A stretch of 12,841 nucleotides of DNA. It comes from an uncultured Actinomycetes bacterium (GTDB lineage Bacteria > Actinomycetota > Actinomycetes > Nanopelagicales > Nanopelagicaceae). A program made the translations under genes and the position numbers. The stretch is from NCBI GenBank assembly GCA_903865885.1, contig CAIPLJ010000183.1:1-12841 (forward strand). The letters run 5' to 3'. The notes under the pieces are model-generated. The model saw nothing but the letters and a program-made list of their open reading frames with translations, was not told the DNA's origin and made no database searches. This document shows positions 1-7,104 of this stretch, piece after piece (positions within the stretch are counted from its first letter, which is position 1; the number at the start of each line of letters is the position of its first letter).

Positions 1-229
1 AATGCTCTATATCCAGCCTGATGAATGCGTTGATTGTGGAGCGTGCGAGCCGGTATGCCCCGTAGAAGCTATCTACTATGAGGATGACGTCCCTGGCCAG
101 TGGCAGAGCTACAAGAAGATAAATACTGAATTCTTTATTGAACTCGGTTCACCTGGAGGAGCATCAAAGGTCGGAGAAACTAATACCGACCATGCAGATG
201 TAGCTGCTCTTGCGCCAAAAACTTCCTGA
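1..229 (+). CDS. fdxA: Ferredoxin, FdxA/FdxC type, C-terminal part (5' cut by window edge)
   Basis: This is a small soluble electron carrier of the 3Fe-4S/4Fe-4S actinobacterial ferredoxin family. The visible 75 residues begin inside the protein, because the methionine at base 2 corresponds to an internal position in full-length relatives. The fragment carries the second cluster motif CVDCGACEPVCP, with cysteines at visible residues 9, 12, 15 and 19. It is followed by the family's C-terminal tail with the LGSPGGASKVG stretch near residues 48-58. The N-terminal half with the other cluster ligands lies outside the window. The stop codon lies inside the start of the downstream aminotransferase gene. 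In Mycobacterium tuberculosis a ferredoxin gene (fdxC, Rv1177) is likewise next to dapC (Rv1178), which supports both calls. The electron partner cannot be told from the sequence. Confidence 0.93.
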   Translation, partial: MLYIQPDECVDCGACEPVCPVEAIYYEDDVPGQWQSYKKINTEFFIELGSPGGASKVGETNTDHADVAALAPKTS

Positions 230-1286
230 TTTTCCGTGGGATGCACTTGCACCTTATGGTGCCATTGCTCGCACACATCCTGAAGGTGCAATTGATTTAT
301 CTGTAGGAACACCAGTAGATCCCACTCCTGAATTTATTCAGAGTGCATTTCGTGATGCATCAAATTCGCCCGGTTATCCAGTCACTATCGGAACTCCAGA
401 ACTTCGCGATGCAATAACTGCGTGGGCGAAGAAGACGCTAGGGGCAACAGGAGATTTTGGTGTCTTGCCACTTATTGGTTCGAAAGAATTTGTTGCCTGG
501 CTTCCAACGCTTATTGAAGCGCACAGTGTTTTATATCCAGATGTTGCATATCCAACATATCTCGTGGGCGCACTCCTTGCAGAGGCAGAGGCAACTGCAG
601 TAAATCTCGATGCATCACAATGGCCAGCAGCAGATATGGCGTGGGTGAATACGCCATCGAATCCAACAGGGCGCGTTCATTCAGAAGCCGAGTTCCGTAG
701 CGCAATCGCATGGTCACGTAAAAATAAGAGCGTTCTCGTTTCAGATGAGTGTTATCTCGAATTTGGCGATTCGGTACAACCAACTTCGATATTGCAGTAC
801 ACAGATGGAGATAACTCCAATATTTTAGGGGTGTACTCACTCTCAAAGAGATCATCTATGGCCGGCTATCGCGGCGCATATCTTGTGGGAGATCCTGTAC
901 TGATTGCAAAGATTCTGGAAGTTCGCAAACATGCAGGCATGATGGTTCCACTTCCGGTTCAGAAGGCGATGGTTGCTGCGCTATCTGAACAAAAGCATGT
1001 TGCAGAGCAACGCGCCCGCTATAACGCACGTCGCGCAACACTTGCGCCAGCGCTGATTGCTGCAGGTTTTACTATCGATAACTCTGAGGCGGGGCTCTAT
1101 ATATGGGCCACCCGTAATGAAAATTGTTGGGACTCTGTTTCATGGCTTGCAGATCTTGGAATCATTGCAACGCCAGGGGTTTTCTATGGCGAGCTCGGTT
1201 CACGCCACATACGTATAGCAATGACAGCAACTGATGTGCAGATTCACGATGCCGCTGGCCGTATTCATGCAAAGGTGGGCGCATAA
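210..1286 (+). CDS. dapC: N-succinyldiaminopimelate aminotransferase (DapC-type, PLP-dependent)
   Basis: A cytoplasmic fold-type I PLP aminotransferase of 358 residues, close to the usual length. DapC enzymes transfer the amino group from glutamate to N-succinyl-2-amino-6-ketopimelate in the lysine and meso-diaminopimelate pathway, so the product feeds peptidoglycan. The opening LPDFPWDALAPYG and the SVGTPVDPTP segment (residues 31-40) resemble actinobacterial DapC. NTPSNPTG lies at 147-154, the cofactor-contacting aspartate and tyrosine near 179-182, and the Schiff-base lysine in YSLSKRS is K213. The start is TTG at 210, which overlaps the ferredoxin by 20 bases. It is chosen because the conserved N-terminus begins almost immediately and no ATG or GTG replaces it. 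No clear Shine-Dalgarno is seen, so translational coupling is likely. Other class I aminotransferases are possible, but the ferredoxin neighbour favours DapC. Confidence 0.88.
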   Translation: MRQKLPDFPWDALAPYGAIARTHPEGAIDLSVGTPVDPTPEFIQSAFRDASNSPGYPVTIGTPELRDAITAWAKKTLGATGDFGVLPLIGSKEFVAWLPTLIEAHSVLYPDVAYPTYLVGALLAEAEATAVNLDASQWPAADMAWVNTPSNPTGRVHSEAEFRSAIAWSRKNKSVLVSDECYLEFGDSVQPTSILQYTDGDNSNILGVYSLSKRSSMAGYRGAYLVGDPVLIAKILEVRKHAGMMVPLPVQKAMVAALSEQKHVAEQRARYNARRATLAPALIAAGFTIDNSEAGLYIWATRNENCWDSVSWLADLGIIATPGVFYGELGSRHIRIAMTATDVQIHDAAGRIHAKVGA

Positions 1287-2243
1287 GTGGCGACCGGAAT
1301 TCTCTTAGTCGGTGGATTCGGTACACGACTTAAACCACTGACGGATGAATACCCAAAACCTATGTTGCCCGTCGCCGGTCTTCCAGTTACTGAACATCAA
1401 ATTCTTGCAGCCAAGAAGGCTGGTATTCACACCTTGGTATTAGCAACTTCATATCTTGCAGATATTTTTACTCCATACTTTGGTGATGGCAGCAAGTGGG
1501 GGATGAAAATTCTCTATGCCGTGGAGAAAGAGCCATTGGGCACAGGTGGTGCAATTGCCAATGCTGCGCAGTTACTTGGCCGCGATGTACCTGTTGTTAT
1601 TTTCAATGGTGATGTCTTAAGTCGCCACTCAATTGCAGATCAAATTGCATTTCACGTGGCAAATAAGGCAGATGCCACACTTCATTTAATTGATGTGGAA
1701 GATGCACGTGCTTTTGGATGTGTGCCCACCGATAAAGATGGCCGAGTTACTGCTTTTCTCGAGAAGATGGATAACCCAGTAACTAATTCCATAAATGCAG
1801 GTTGCTATGTATTTAGCCCCGAAGTAATAGATCAGATACCACTTGGAAAAGTGATTAGTGTTGAACGCGAAACTTTCCCCGCACTTGTCGAAAGCGGTCG
1901 TCCAGTATTCGGTTATAAAGAACAGTCATATTGGCTTGATGTAGGTACGCCCGCTGCGTTATTCAAAGGATCTCGCGATCTCATCGAAGGTGAATTCCAG
2001 GCAATGCCAGGCACCACTATTGCGCCAAGTGCAGTCATCACGGGAGGTACATCTATCGGCGCTGGCTCCACAATCGCGGCAGGAGTGATTCTCGACGATT
2101 GCATCATCGGTGATGGGGTAACGATTGGCGCGGGTGCAAACCTGACCCACTGCTTCATTGCACATGGCACCGAGATTGCGCCGGGAACGATAAAAAGGGG
2201 CCATTACCTCTCGAAAAAGCTTGATTTACCGATATCACTCTAG
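1287..2243 (+). CDS. manC: Sugar-1-phosphate nucleotidyltransferase, probable mannose-1-phosphate guanylyltransferase
   Basis: A 318-residue NDP-sugar pyrophosphorylase. The N-terminal nucleotidyltransferase domain (about 1-235) has the signature GGFGTRLKPLT with KPMLP at residues 9-28, the metal-binding aspartate in FNGDV (near 109), and WLDVGTP near 216-222. The C-terminal part (about 243-303) has imperfect hexapeptide repeats (TSIGAG, VTIGAG and similar) typical of a left-handed beta-helix. The GTG start directly abuts the dapC stop, with AGGTGG at 1273-1278 as ribosome binding site, so it is probably co-transcribed. Family members use glucose-, mannose- or similar sugar phosphates. Mannose with GTP is preferred because a phosphomannomutase lies downstream and the cluster matches the M. 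tuberculosis region holding the GDP-mannose gene (Rv3264c) near whiB2. Thymidylyltransferase activity is not excluded by sequence alone. Confidence 0.8.
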   Translation: MATGILLVGGFGTRLKPLTDEYPKPMLPVAGLPVTEHQILAAKKAGIHTLVLATSYLADIFTPYFGDGSKWGMKILYAVEKEPLGTGGAIANAAQLLGRDVPVVIFNGDVLSRHSIADQIAFHVANKADATLHLIDVEDARAFGCVPTDKDGRVTAFLEKMDNPVTNSINAGCYVFSPEVIDQIPLGKVISVERETFPALVESGRPVFGYKEQSYWLDVGTPAALFKGSRDLIEGEFQAMPGTTIAPSAVITGGTSIGAGSTIAAGVILDDCIIGDGVTIGAGANLTHCFIAHGTEIAPGTIKRGHYLSKKLDLPISL

Positions 2244-2248
2244 AAATA

Positions 2249-2270
2249 GCCAGATTTGGCGCATTTTTTT
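2249..2270 (+). terminator. Weak candidate intrinsic terminator after manC
   Basis: Six bases after the manC stop there is GCCA-GATT-TGGC (2249-2260), a 4-bp stem with a 4-base loop. Three bases later follows a run of seven T (2264-2270). The stem is short, so termination would be partial at best. Its position between manC and the whiB promoter fits a transcription unit boundary. Confidence 0.35.
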
Positions 2271-2291
2271 GCGAAAGTCTCGACCCTGGGG

Positions 2292-2320
2292 TTGACTCAG
2301 AGGGATTACACGGGTGTAAT
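2292..2320 (+). promoter_or_regulatory. Promoter of whiB
   Basis: TTGACT at 2292-2297 is separated by 17 bases from TGTAAT at 2315-2320, a good match to primary-sigma -35 and -10 boxes. Transcription would begin near 2327, giving a leader of about 55 bases before the whiB ATG. The -10 box is also the right arm of a perfect palindrome. Confidence 0.65.
2305..2320. promoter_or_regulatory. Operator-like perfect palindrome in the whiB promoter
   Basis: ATTACAC-GG-GTGTAAT is a perfect inverted repeat with 7-bp arms and a 2-base centre. It covers the -10 box and part of the spacer, where a bound dimer would block RNA polymerase. The inner arms TTACAC/GTGTAA fit both half-sites of the Streptomyces BldD consensus (TnACnC and GnGTnA), but the centre is one base longer than in that consensus. 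The protein that binds it is unknown from this window. Confidence 0.5.
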
Positions 2321-2335
2321 TCATACCTAGAGAAC

Positions 2336-2354
2336 GTACTTCACACCGAAGTGC
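2336..2354 (+). other. Stem-loop in the whiB 5' leader
   Basis: GTACTTC pairs with GAAGTGC around the loop ACACC: seven base pairs including one G-U. It lies just after the predicted transcription start and 13 bases before the Shine-Dalgarno. No T-run follows, so it is not a terminator. It may stabilise the message or affect translation. Confidence 0.35.
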
Positions 2355-2367
2355 CCCCTAATGACTT

Positions 2368-2373
2368 GAGGAG
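2368..2373 (+). promoter_or_regulatory. Ribosome binding site deciding the whiB start
   Basis: GAGGAG lies 8 bases before the ATG at 2382, an ideal distance, but only 2 bases before the upstream in-frame TTG at 2376. This places the real start at 2382. Confidence 0.75.
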
Positions 2374-2381
2374 ATTTGCGA

Positions 2382-2690
2382 ATGCCAATCCGCCCAGAAG
2401 GAACATCAACTGGCAAGCCATCAGCCCCCACTGCTGGACCAACTATCCAACTCGCTAGCGGAGAGAATATTGAACTCTCCTGGCAAGAGCGCTCACTCTG
2501 CGCTCAGACAGATCCTGAAGCTTTCTTTCCTGAAAAGGGCGGTTCAACCCGCGAAGCAAAGCGCGTCTGCCTCTCATGCGAAGTTCGCCAAGAGTGTCTT
2601 GAATACGCGCTCGCTCACGATGAGCGTTTTGGTATCTGGGGCGGTCTCTCCGAACGTGAGCGCCGTCGCCTGAAGCGTCGCCCTGCGTAA
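2382..2690 (+). CDS. whiB: WhiB-family Fe-S transcriptional regulator (WhiB2/WhmD-like)
   Basis: A 102-residue actinobacterial regulator that binds a [4Fe-4S] cluster. The four cluster cysteines are C40, C63, C66 and C72 in the family spacing C-x22-C-x2-C-x5-C. The G(I/V)WGG turn is GIWGG at 84-88, and a basic tail RERRRLKRR (about 92-100) would contact DNA. WhiB proteins usually act by binding the primary sigma factor region 4 or, in Streptomyces WhiB, together with WhiA at division genes. The ATG at 2382 was chosen by the GAGGAG site rather than the TTG at 2376. It sits between the GDP-mannose enzyme gene and the glycosyltransferase/DUF3499 genes, as WhiB2 does near DUF3499 and manB in relatives, so the WhiB2/WhmD subgroup (septation and division) is the likely one. 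Subgroup assignment is from context. Confidence 0.92.
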   Translation: MPIRPEGTSTGKPSAPTAGPTIQLASGENIELSWQERSLCAQTDPEAFFPEKGGSTREAKRVCLSCEVRQECLEYALAHDERFGIWGGLSERERRRLKRRPA

Positions 2691-2697
2691 TTGCAGG
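2682..2697 (+). other. Hairpin across the whiB stop codon
   Basis: CCTGC and GCAGG form a 5-bp stem, extendable by a G-T pair, with the stop codon in the loop. No T-run follows, so this is not a standard intrinsic terminator. It may be chance or a transcript-end stabiliser. Confidence 0.2.
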
Positions 2698-2726
2698 CGC
2701 ATCGCTCACCTCACAGTTTCAAACGA

Positions 2727-2732
2727 TAAGTT
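2727..2732 (+). promoter_or_regulatory. Candidate -10 box for a leaderless glycosyltransferase transcript
   Basis: TAAGTT fits TANNNT and ends 6 bases before the ATG at 2739, with no Shine-Dalgarno in between. Transcription would start at or next to the A of the start codon. No convincing -35 box is seen. Confidence 0.4.
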
Positions 2733-2738
2733 TCCCTT

Positions 2739-5700
2739 ATGAGTTCGCAGCGCGTTACTGCACTTCTCGTTGTGCATGATGGTGCAACGTGGTTGCCTGA
2801 AGTTGTTGCATCGATAACATCACAAACTCATAGCGCCGATCGCATCGTTGCAATAGATACAGGTTCGATTGATGCATCGCCCAAATTACTTAAGGGCGCT
2901 CGCATCCCAACTATTACTCTCGAACGTGATGCAGGTTTTGGTGCGGCAATTGCAAGCGGTGTCGAACAACTTCCTTCCATGATTGAAGGGGTACAAGAGT
3001 GGCTCTGGATTTTGCATGATGATTGCCTTGTCCATCCAGGTGCACTTGAAGCACTTCTTGCATCCGTTGTCGATCGTCCAAACGTAGTAATGGCTGGTCC
3101 TAAGTTGTTGGGCTGGCACGATAAATCACATCTCCTTGAAGTTGGAATCAGTATTGGTTCCAATGGTGCTCGATGGACTGGTCTAGAAACTTCTGAATAT
3201 GACCAAGGGCAGCACGATGGAATTACTGAGGTTCTCTCAGTAAGTACCGCTGGTGCGCTTATACGCCGGGATGTCTTTGAAGAACTTGGTGGGTTTGATA
3301 AGAACCTCGAACTCTTCCGCGATGATGTGGACTTCGGTTGGCGCGTGCGCGTTGCAGGCCATTCAGTAATAGCCGTTACCGATGCAATCGGGTACCACGC
3401 ACAAGCGGCATCGACTGAGCGCCGAAACATTGATGTGAAAGGCGCACTCCTGCATCGACCACTCTTGTTGGATCGTCAAAATGCCGCCTATGTACTTCTT
3501 GCAAATTCAAGTCTCTGGACTCTTCCGTGGATTGCGCTGCAATTGCTTTCCGGTGCTGTAGTTCGCGCAATTGGGTATCTCTTTGCAAAGTTACCTGGCT
3601 ATGCAAGTGATGAATTACTTGCAGTAGCAACTCTTCTCATTCATCCAGCCGAACTTGTTGCAGCACGTAAATCGAGAAAGAAGGCCCGTCTTGTCTCCAG
3701 TCGGGTAGTTCAGGAATTCATACCTTCACGAGCGGTGCAACTTCGCAGTTCGGTTGCAAGAAACTTTGAACGATTTCGAGAATTTGCTCTGCCTGATCGT
3801 GATCAGGATTCATTGCCAGCTGTCAGTGATTTAACAATCAATGAAGATGAAGACTTACTCACTCCAATTCAATCCCAATCATGGAAATCCATATTCACTC
3901 GTCCGCTGATCGCAGCGACTACTCTCATCGCAGTTCTCTCATTGATCTGGACTCGCCATAGATTGGGACCGCTTTCAGGTGGTGCACTTGCCCAATCACC
4001 ACATCATTACAAGGAACTTTTAAAGTTATACCTCTCAAGCTGGCATGAAATTGGAATGGGAAGCGGATTATCGACACCGATCTGGACTCTCATTCTCCTT
4101 ATTGCAACTGTTGTAACGCTCGGAAATGTGTCGCTCTTCATCACACTCTTCTTTCTCGCAGCACCTTTTTTATTGCTCTTCACATCCCACAAATATCTAT
4201 CTCGTTATACCGCCAATAAATGGCTATCTGCAGGTGCAGCAACCCTCTATGCCTTATCGCCAGTTTCCTTAGCCTCTATCAATGCAGGACGGTTAGGAGT
4301 CGTACTATTTCTAGTACTACTTCCTTATTTTATTGGCGCACTCGGGCACTGGGTTGATATCGAAAACCGTACGTGGCGAAGCATCTTTGCTTACTCACTC
4401 TTTATATGGATTCTCTTTGCTTTTAACCCATCAGTCCTGTTGATCATCGGGCTGGCAGTAGCGTTTACGATTGCAAGAGATTTCATTTCGGTGAATAAAA
4501 ATTATCAAGATCGCCTCTTCCTTGAGCGCCTGAAGCGTCGTATGACTCTCATCGTCACACCGCTACTTCTCTCAGCTCCAGCTTCATTCTCGCTATTCAC
4601 ACACCCAACACATTTATGGGGAGAAATTGGATTCGCACTTCCAGGTGGCGGGCCGAACCTCGCACTGATGGCTAATCCAGGTGGGCCAGGCTCACTTCCA
4701 TGGTGGTGCTTGAGTCCTCTGACGATCATTCTCTTCGTCACATATTTCTCATCGACTGCTGCGCGAAGGTTCTCAACCCTCGGCTTGGTATTTCTTCTCG
4801 GTGGAACCGTAATCAGCTCACTCGTTGTCACCGGCAATGGTTCGGCAGATTCATCACGTGCATTTGCTGGAACTTTTATTGCAGTTGCAACCTTGCTTTC
4901 GATAACTGCTGCGGTAGTCATGTTCGACAAGATTCGCACACGTCTTGAGCAATCTAATTTGAATTTCCGCCACATCTCAGTTGCAGCAATTCTTGCAGTA
5001 ACAGTTGCATATACATCGACTTCAATATTTTGGTTGGTAAGCGCTGGCGCGAATTCTCCACTACGCACAACATCTGGTCACGTACTTCCAGCATTTCTAT
5101 CAGTAGAGAAAGATGCAAAGACTATTGTTTTGCGCCCCTATAAACATAATGGCGAGACTGCAATTTCGTATTACATTTCCCGAGGACGTGAAATAACGCT
5201 TGGTGAGACCGAACTTGCCCCAAGAGATACTCCAGAAATCTCAGCGGCAATAGAAGGTTTAGTGGATAACACTGGAGTTACATCGAGCAAAGTCATGGCA
5301 ACGTATGGAATTAAGTACGTCTTCCTCAAAAGCCCGGTAGATCTAAAAATTGCTCAGACGATCGATGGCTTGGGTGGCTTCAATAGAACGTCGTCTACTA
5401 ATGCAGGAATTGTTTGGCGCGTTATTCAAGATACGGGCCACCTGATTTTCATTGATTATTCGGGCAAAGAAATTATTCTGCCATTTAAGGGCGTTCACAC
5501 ATATGTACCAGCGCCAGGCACTATTACATTAACTGATAGTTATAGTGGCGCATGGCAGATCATGCAGAACGGATATCGACTTCAAAAGGTAAAAGATTTG
5601 CATGGTCTCCCAACATTTGCAGTCACTACTGGTGGCGACATCTCTATCTATCACGATGGAACTACGCGTCGAGGATGGATCTCATTCTTCATTATCGTTC

Positions 5701-5774
5701 TAGTAACAGTTGTTGTGCTGGCACTTCCATCCGGGCGTCGTAAGCGCGAAATTTCAGATTCGGTGCTCGCATGA
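2739..5774 (+). CDS. Large membrane glycosyltransferase: GT2 domain fused to multispanning membrane region and outer domain
   Basis: 1011 residues in several parts. Residues 1-230 form a family-2 GT-A domain: VAIDTGS near 37-43, the metal-site region LHDDC at 92-96, and the acceptor/base region GGFDKNLELFRDDVDFGWR at 184-202. Hydrophobic stretches follow near 250-305, then a basic linker (about 308-385). A multispanning region runs from roughly 388 to 770, with about ten hydrophobic segments. A polar, probably extracytoplasmic domain covers about 775-975, followed by a last membrane helix (978-997) and a short basic tail, which suggests that end is cytoplasmic. The role is probably transfer of an activated sugar to an envelope glycan or lipid carrier; the sugar is unknown, and GDP-mannose made by neighbours is a guess. 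It appears to have its own leaderless promoter, and its stop overlaps the start of the DUF5719-like gene by 4 bases, indicating coupled synthesis. The membrane part is not confidently assigned to a named GT-C family. Confidence 0.85.
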   Translation: MSSQRVTALLVVHDGATWLPEVVASITSQTHSADRIVAIDTGSIDASPKLLKGARIPTITLERDAGFGAAIASGVEQLPSMIEGVQEWLWILHDDCLVHPGALEALLASVVDRPNVVMAGPKLLGWHDKSHLLEVGISIGSNGARWTGLETSEYDQGQHDGITEVLSVSTAGALIRRDVFEELGGFDKNLELFRDDVDFGWRVRVAGHSVIAVTDAIGYHAQAASTERRNIDVKGALLHRPLLLDRQNAAYVLLANSSLWTLPWIALQLLSGAVVRAIGYLFAKLPGYASDELLAVATLLIHPAELVAARKSRKKARLVSSRVVQEFIPSRAVQLRSSVARNFERFREFALPDRDQDSLPAVSDLTINEDEDLLTPIQSQSWKSIFTRPLIAATTLIAVLSLIWTRHRLGPLSGGALAQSPHHYKELLKLYLSSWHEIGMGSGLSTPIWTLILLIATVVTLGNVSLFITLFFLAAPFLLLFTSHKYLSRYTANKWLSAGAATLYALSPVSLASINAGRLGVVLFLVLLPYFIGALGHWVDIENRTWRSIFAYSLFIWILFAFNPSVLLIIGLAVAFTIARDFISVNKNYQDRLFLERLKRRMTLIVTPLLLSAPASFSLFTHPTHLWGEIGFALPGGGPNLALMANPGGPGSLPWWCLSPLTIILFVTYFSSTAARRFSTLGLVFLLGGTVISSLVVTGNGSADSSRAFAGTFIAVATLLSITAAVVMFDKIRTRLEQSNLNFRHISVAAILAVTVAYTSTSIFWLVSAGANSPLRTTSGHVLPAFLSVEKDAKTIVLRPYKHNGETAISYYISRGREITLGETELAPRDTPEISAAIEGLVDNTGVTSSKVMATYGIKYVFLKSPVDLKIAQTIDGLGGFNRTSSTNAGIVWRVIQDTGHLIFIDYSGKEIILPFKGVHTYVPAPGTITLTDSYSGAWQIMQNGYRLQKVKDLHGLPTFAVTTGGDISIYHDGTTRRGWISFFIIVLVTVVVLALPSGRRKREISDSVLA

Positions 5775-7072
5775 AGCATCAGCGCACACTCTCACTTTTA
5801 GCCGCAACAGCTGCCGTAATTCTTCTCAGTAACGTCTTAAATCAAACCGTTTCAACAAGTAGATTCAATGAGTCTTATCCTGCAGTTGTTTGCCCTCCAA
5901 ATACACCTGGACTTACCACCGCGATTTCACTCACCTCACAAAAAACAATGGCGCGCAAAACTGGAACGACTTCGATGGCAACCAAACCTGTTGGATTTTC
6001 TCGGTACGGGTTAGCAGCACAGGCTGCAGTCATTGAGGCTGGCTCAGTCACTCCTGTGGTGTGGCAGGTGCGCACTGGAGTATGGGCCGGTTCAGTTCCG
6101 TGTAGCGCCCCAATTGCATCGCAATGGTTTATTGGTGCAACTGCCGATATCACTTCAAAAGGTTCACTCAATATTGTTAATAGTGGTTTAGGGCGCGCTC
6201 TTGTTGATGTAACTGTTTTTACTGAGAATGCACGATTAAACCCACAGACTATTTCTCTCAAAGCTAATTCGTACATGCAGATTGCACTTCCCACACTTGC
6301 GCCCGGTGCTAAAGCAATTGCAATCCACCTCTTCACGCGTTCAGGACGAGTTAACGGATTTGTAGTCGACGAACGTGGGAAAGGTTTACATGCGTTGGGT
6401 GGAGATCTTGTAAATTCAACGGGCGATCCAACAAAGACGATACAGATTCCGGCAATCCCTCAACAGACAGGCAAGAAGTCTTCCACCGCACATACCTTAA
6501 GAATTCTGGTGCCTGGCGATGTGGATGCACATATATCAGCTGAGATTCGATCCACTGATGGAACATTCTCTCCGATTGGTATTGATGGAATTACCGTCGC
6601 CCATAAAAAGGTTATAGAAATTCCGATGGACATTACGATGGCATCTGGAAAATTTGCTCTGCATATTGCATCTGATCAGCCAATCCTCGCCTCTGTATTT
6701 TCTAAGACGCTTGCTAATGGAAAGAGTGACTTTGTCTGGAGCACTTCTGCAGAAGATCTCTCTGAATTCACGTTGGCAACAACTGGTTTATCACCAACGC
6801 TTGTCTTTATGGGCCGCGCGATAAAGGTAAAACTCGATTTGACCTACACAAATGGCGTGAAGAAGAGCACGACAATTTCAGCCCAAGATATTGCAACCTA
6901 TGTGGCGCCTGCGACTCTGCGTTCTGTTCACTTTAGCGCCATCTCCCCAGGGACTTCCGGGGCTGCCCTCATCTCTTCCCAAAGTGGTTATGGATATATC
7001 CCACTGAATGCGGGAAGTAGGCTGACAAAATCTTTTGTGCCATCTTCAAATATTCGAGTGCTCAATCCCTAA
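5771..7072 (+). CDS. DUF5719-like secreted or membrane-anchored envelope protein
   Basis: 433 residues with a short basic start and a hydrophobic segment at about 7-25, which acts as signal peptide or N-terminal anchor. The rest is polar, rich in Ser, Thr, Ala and Gly, and looks beta-rich, as expected of an extracytoplasmic domain. Only two cysteines occur, C41 and C111, so a single disulfide outside the membrane is plausible. No catalytic motif is recognised. The ATG overlaps the glycosyltransferase stop as ATGA, and no ribosome binding site is evident, so the two proteins are probably made in fixed ratio and may work together at the outer face of the membrane. Actinobacteria commonly carry a DUF5719 protein beside such a large GT2 protein near whiB and manB; the family name is assigned from this context and overall architecture, not a profile search. 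Confidence 0.65.
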   Translation: MKHQRTLSLLAATAAVILLSNVLNQTVSTSRFNESYPAVVCPPNTPGLTTAISLTSQKTMARKTGTTSMATKPVGFSRYGLAAQAAVIEAGSVTPVVWQVRTGVWAGSVPCSAPIASQWFIGATADITSKGSLNIVNSGLGRALVDVTVFTENARLNPQTISLKANSYMQIALPTLAPGAKAIAIHLFTRSGRVNGFVVDERGKGLHALGGDLVNSTGDPTKTIQIPAIPQQTGKKSSTAHTLRILVPGDVDAHISAEIRSTDGTFSPIGIDGITVAHKKVIEIPMDITMASGKFALHIASDQPILASVFSKTLANGKSDFVWSTSAEDLSEFTLATTGLSPTLVFMGRAIKVKLDLTYTNGVKKSTTISAQDIATYVAPATLRSVHFSAISPGTSGAALISSQSGYGYIPLNAGSRLTKSFVPSSNIRVLNP

Positions 7073-7091
7073 CTTCTTATCCGACCACCAC

Positions 7092-7097
7092 TAATCT
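7092..7097 (+). promoter_or_regulatory. Candidate -10 box for a leaderless DUF3499 transcript
   Basis: TAATCT fits TANNNT and ends 7 bases before the ATG at 7105; no Shine-Dalgarno precedes the ATG. The 32-base gap holds nothing else recognisable and no clear -35 box is seen. Confidence 0.45.
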
Positions 7098-7104
7098 TCT
7101 TACT

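Noticed and set aside
2260..2273. CGCA-T6-TGCG hairpin after manC as the terminator
   Set aside because: The T-run would be the loop rather than the tail, so it does not fit an intrinsic terminator; the GCCA/TGGC stem just before is the better candidate.
2376..2381. TTG as start of whiB, two codons upstream
   Set aside because: It would be only 2 bases from the GAGGAG site, while the ATG at 2382 is at the proper distance of 8.
2828..3430. 200-codon open frame on the minus strand inside the glycosyltransferase gene
   Set aside because: It lies opposite a clearly conserved GT2 domain, its product is rich in Ser, Arg and Pro with no recognisable domain, and it has no plausible promoter or ribosome binding site; it is a shadow frame.
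4505..5068. 187-codon minus-strand open frame opposite the membrane region
   Set aside because: It follows from the codon bias of the + strand gene; the product is highly charged with no domain and no start signals.
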